From Mastigamoeba balamuthi (lineage: Eukaryota > Evosea > Mastigamoebida > Mastigamoebidae), in assembly GCA_902651635.1 (NCBI GenBank), contig CACRSC010000028.1, positions 356,512 to 420,511 on the forward strand: 64,000 bases of DNA, given 5' to 3'. Shown one piece after another: positions 62,412 to 64,000 of this stretch. Both the position numbers and the translations under genes were made by a program. Numbering within the stretch: position 1 is the stretch's first letter; each line of letters begins with the position of its first letter. The notes beneath the pieces are model-generated. The model was not told the origin of the DNA, made no database searches, and was given only the letters and a program-made list of their open reading frames with translations.

Positions 62412-63312
62412 ATGATTCCTGATGCTGAACACGTCACTCGCCCAGTCAGGATTTGCGACCAGGTCAGTGAACACCCACCTCCCCTCTGTGGAAAGCAGCC
62501 GCTGACAAGACCGCACCGCAGGCACATGCAGCCCAAGAAAGGAAGCCCGGGCAGCGAGGAGAGAACAAGGACAGGCAGCGGACGTGGCTGTGGTGCAGCC
62601 CCATCATGGTGGAGCCAATTGGCTCTGGTGGTGCCATTTGCATTTGCCCCCCATTTCGGCGTGATTGACAGTGTGTGGCCTGCAAGTGCCATGGTGGTGG
62701 CCCTTCCTCCCTCCCTCCCCTTCCCACCCGCCTTCACTTTCCCCTTATTCCCCACCTCCCCACTTCCCTCCCGTTTCCTCATTCTGTCAGTGCGTGCTTG
62801 AAATCTCCCCCAATTTCCGTTTCCGTTTCTTTGGTTGTTTCCCCCTCCACCCCTTCCCCCTCCTCCCCCAGTGTGCGCTTTGCCAAGAAATCTCCCCATT
62901 TTCGGTTTCTATGTCCCCTGTCGCCTGTCGTCCTCCTTCCCTGCCCCCATACCTTTTTTGTTTCCGCACGCGCTGTGCTGTGTCCAAACCCCCATTTTAT
63001 TCCGTTTCCACCCTCCCATCCAGATTATCTCTTGTGTTGTCTCTCTGTCTCCTGCCCTTCGCTGTTGTCACCCCTCCCGTGTTCTGTTCTGCTCTGCTCT
63101 GCTCTCCATCTCTCTTGCGACCTGGTCCTTTCTCGACGGTGGCCACCACCACGTTGCCATTGAGCAGCGATACCACATCTGTCCACATTCGCACCGTTGC
63201 GGCACTTGCAAATGTGGCTCACCAGAGCCAGTTGGCCGAGCTGTGGTGGTGCTTGTGCGCCTTGCTGTGCTGCGCTTCGCCTGCCTGTGTCTTGTTCCCT
63301 GCCTTGCGCGGG
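62407..63312 (+). repeat. 0.9-kb duplicated block, copy 2
   Basis: Direct copy of 49736-50652 with small indels in the pyrimidine-rich middle. The 5' 250 bp and the 3' 150 bp (from about 63140) are almost unchanged. Sequence identity stops at CTTGCGCGGGCCC, after which the two flanks differ. Confidence 0.75.
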
Positions 63313-64000
63313 CCCTCCTGTGTGGGTTGCCGCAGCCGCTCGCGGCCCTGCGTGCCCCAACGATCAGAGTGGTCTGGAGCGCCGCGACGGCCTTGTTGCG
63401 CTGTCTGCCTGGTGACGCCGCCCCACGAGGTTGTCGAGCGCCTGCAGTGCTGCCCTCTTCGTCCCCGACGTGTCCCCTCACCAGCGCTGCGTCGACACAG
63501 TAGTCACACGCGCTTTGAAAGCGTGCGATAAGTCTGCCACCCCACGTGTTCTACTGCCACCCTGCTGTTGTAAGTGACGACGACGCCTGCTGGCGTCGCC
63601 CTTGGGCGGTAGTGCGATCCAAGCCACGACGTCGAGAGCGCTGCTCTATTCTCGAGCTTGCTGCACGACGTGATCGTCAACGCTCTGCAGGACCGCAATG
63701 TATAGCCAGAGCTTGAAAGGAAGGTCGCCGAGATGGACGGTACCCTCGCGCTCCGCACCGCCCTCCATGTACCCGCGCAGCAGCTCGGGCATGTGCCCTG
63801 AGGACTATGCGAGGCAGACGGGCAACATCACCAATGTGGTATGTCTTTGCAAGCCAAACGAACCATTTTCCAGTTTCATTTGAAGACCATAAAATGAAAT
63901 AGTTCCTTTAAAACAACTTTTTAAATTATGAATAAGTCACAGTATACAAAATGATGAAGATGACTGGAAAATCGTATAAGCAACAGAGAAGAGTTGCAAT
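63313..64000. other. Window end: inverted hairpin copy and possible small exon
   Basis: The stretch 63565-63625 is the reverse complement of about 50676-50745, including the GACGCC/GGCGTC hairpin. A + strand frame at 63660-63838 reads HDVIVNALQDRN and, in another frame, MYPRSSSGMCPEDYARQTGN then ITNV before GTATGT, a plausible splice donor at about 63839. The last 120 bp are AT-rich and look like intron or intergenic sequence. A gene entering from beyond the window is possible. Confidence 0.35.

Overview
The window is nuclear DNA of a GC-rich, intron-containing eukaryote. Almost every recognisable gene is cut by very short introns (about 47-100 nt, GT-AG with a few GC-AG). The products are typical of a motile, phagotrophic protist: RhoGEF, F-BAR/RhoGAP, STE20-type kinase, calcineurin A-like phosphatase, GPI-anchored ectoenzymes. 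An amoebozoan is my best guess, but this is an inference from gene content and architecture; no rRNA or other species marker is present. No tRNA, rRNA or CRISPR was seen.

Layout. 1-4.8 kb: a decayed membrane-protein fragment, the 3' part of a U-box gene, a duplicated segment (about 1.65-2.0 and 3.4-3.8 kb) and an inverted duplication of an unknown exon (4.2-4.6 kb). 4.8-8.8 kb: a divergent pair, a long coiled-coil protein (-) and a small TPR protein (+). 8.8-10.1 kb: an AT-richer gene-free island. 10.1-15.1 kb: a secreted alginate-lyase-like enzyme (+) facing a calcineurin A-like phosphatase (-). 20.2-33.2 kb: 5'-nucleotidase (+), RhoGEF (-), a nuclear-looking coiled-coil protein (-), a four-finger C2H2 protein (+) and a STE20/GCK kinase (+). 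38.1-40.6 kb: F-BAR/RhoGAP (-).

Interleaved with these is an unfamiliar multicopy gene family, all on the + strand: four apparently expressed members (15.9-19.7, 34.2-37.8, 41.8-46.3 and 51.9-56.7 kb). Each starts with a near-identical hydrophobic exon, MAFGAFAFAYVVSVV..., spliced to very long A/P/E/Q-rich exons. For three of them I could rebuild phase-consistent gene models (1112, 1230 and 1413 codons); the 34.2-kb member has a one-base frameshift or an alternative splice. All four share a palindromic promoter element (consensus CGTCATCAATGACG) ending 83-86 bp before the ATG, and a pyrimidine-rich leader. Members are mosaics of a few modules: an EYVTPVWDLYTAY block, a KKHH-LCSC-C-KA-KE cysteine motif, SLPLTALA-GA-LEEE, and about 40-residue KR-LE...R-RRSEP repeats.

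Three further 5'-truncated copies (about 46.5-49.7, 57.0-59.0 and 59.3-62.4 kb) lack the promoter and hydrophobic exon and carry many frame breaks. All three contain a segment related to the MutS homologue MSH6 (lever/clamp region plus ATPase domain with recognisable Walker A and B) at the exact place where the intact 51.9-kb member has a short junction. That member appears to have lost the MutS segment by a deletion at a TCGA microhomology, or the MutS segment was gained by the others. The truncated copies sit inside a 4-kb direct duplication with A-rich tracts, GAA microsatellites and a strongly conserved 0.9-kb non-coding 3' block. This family and its MutS-bearing relatives are the most unusual content of the window.
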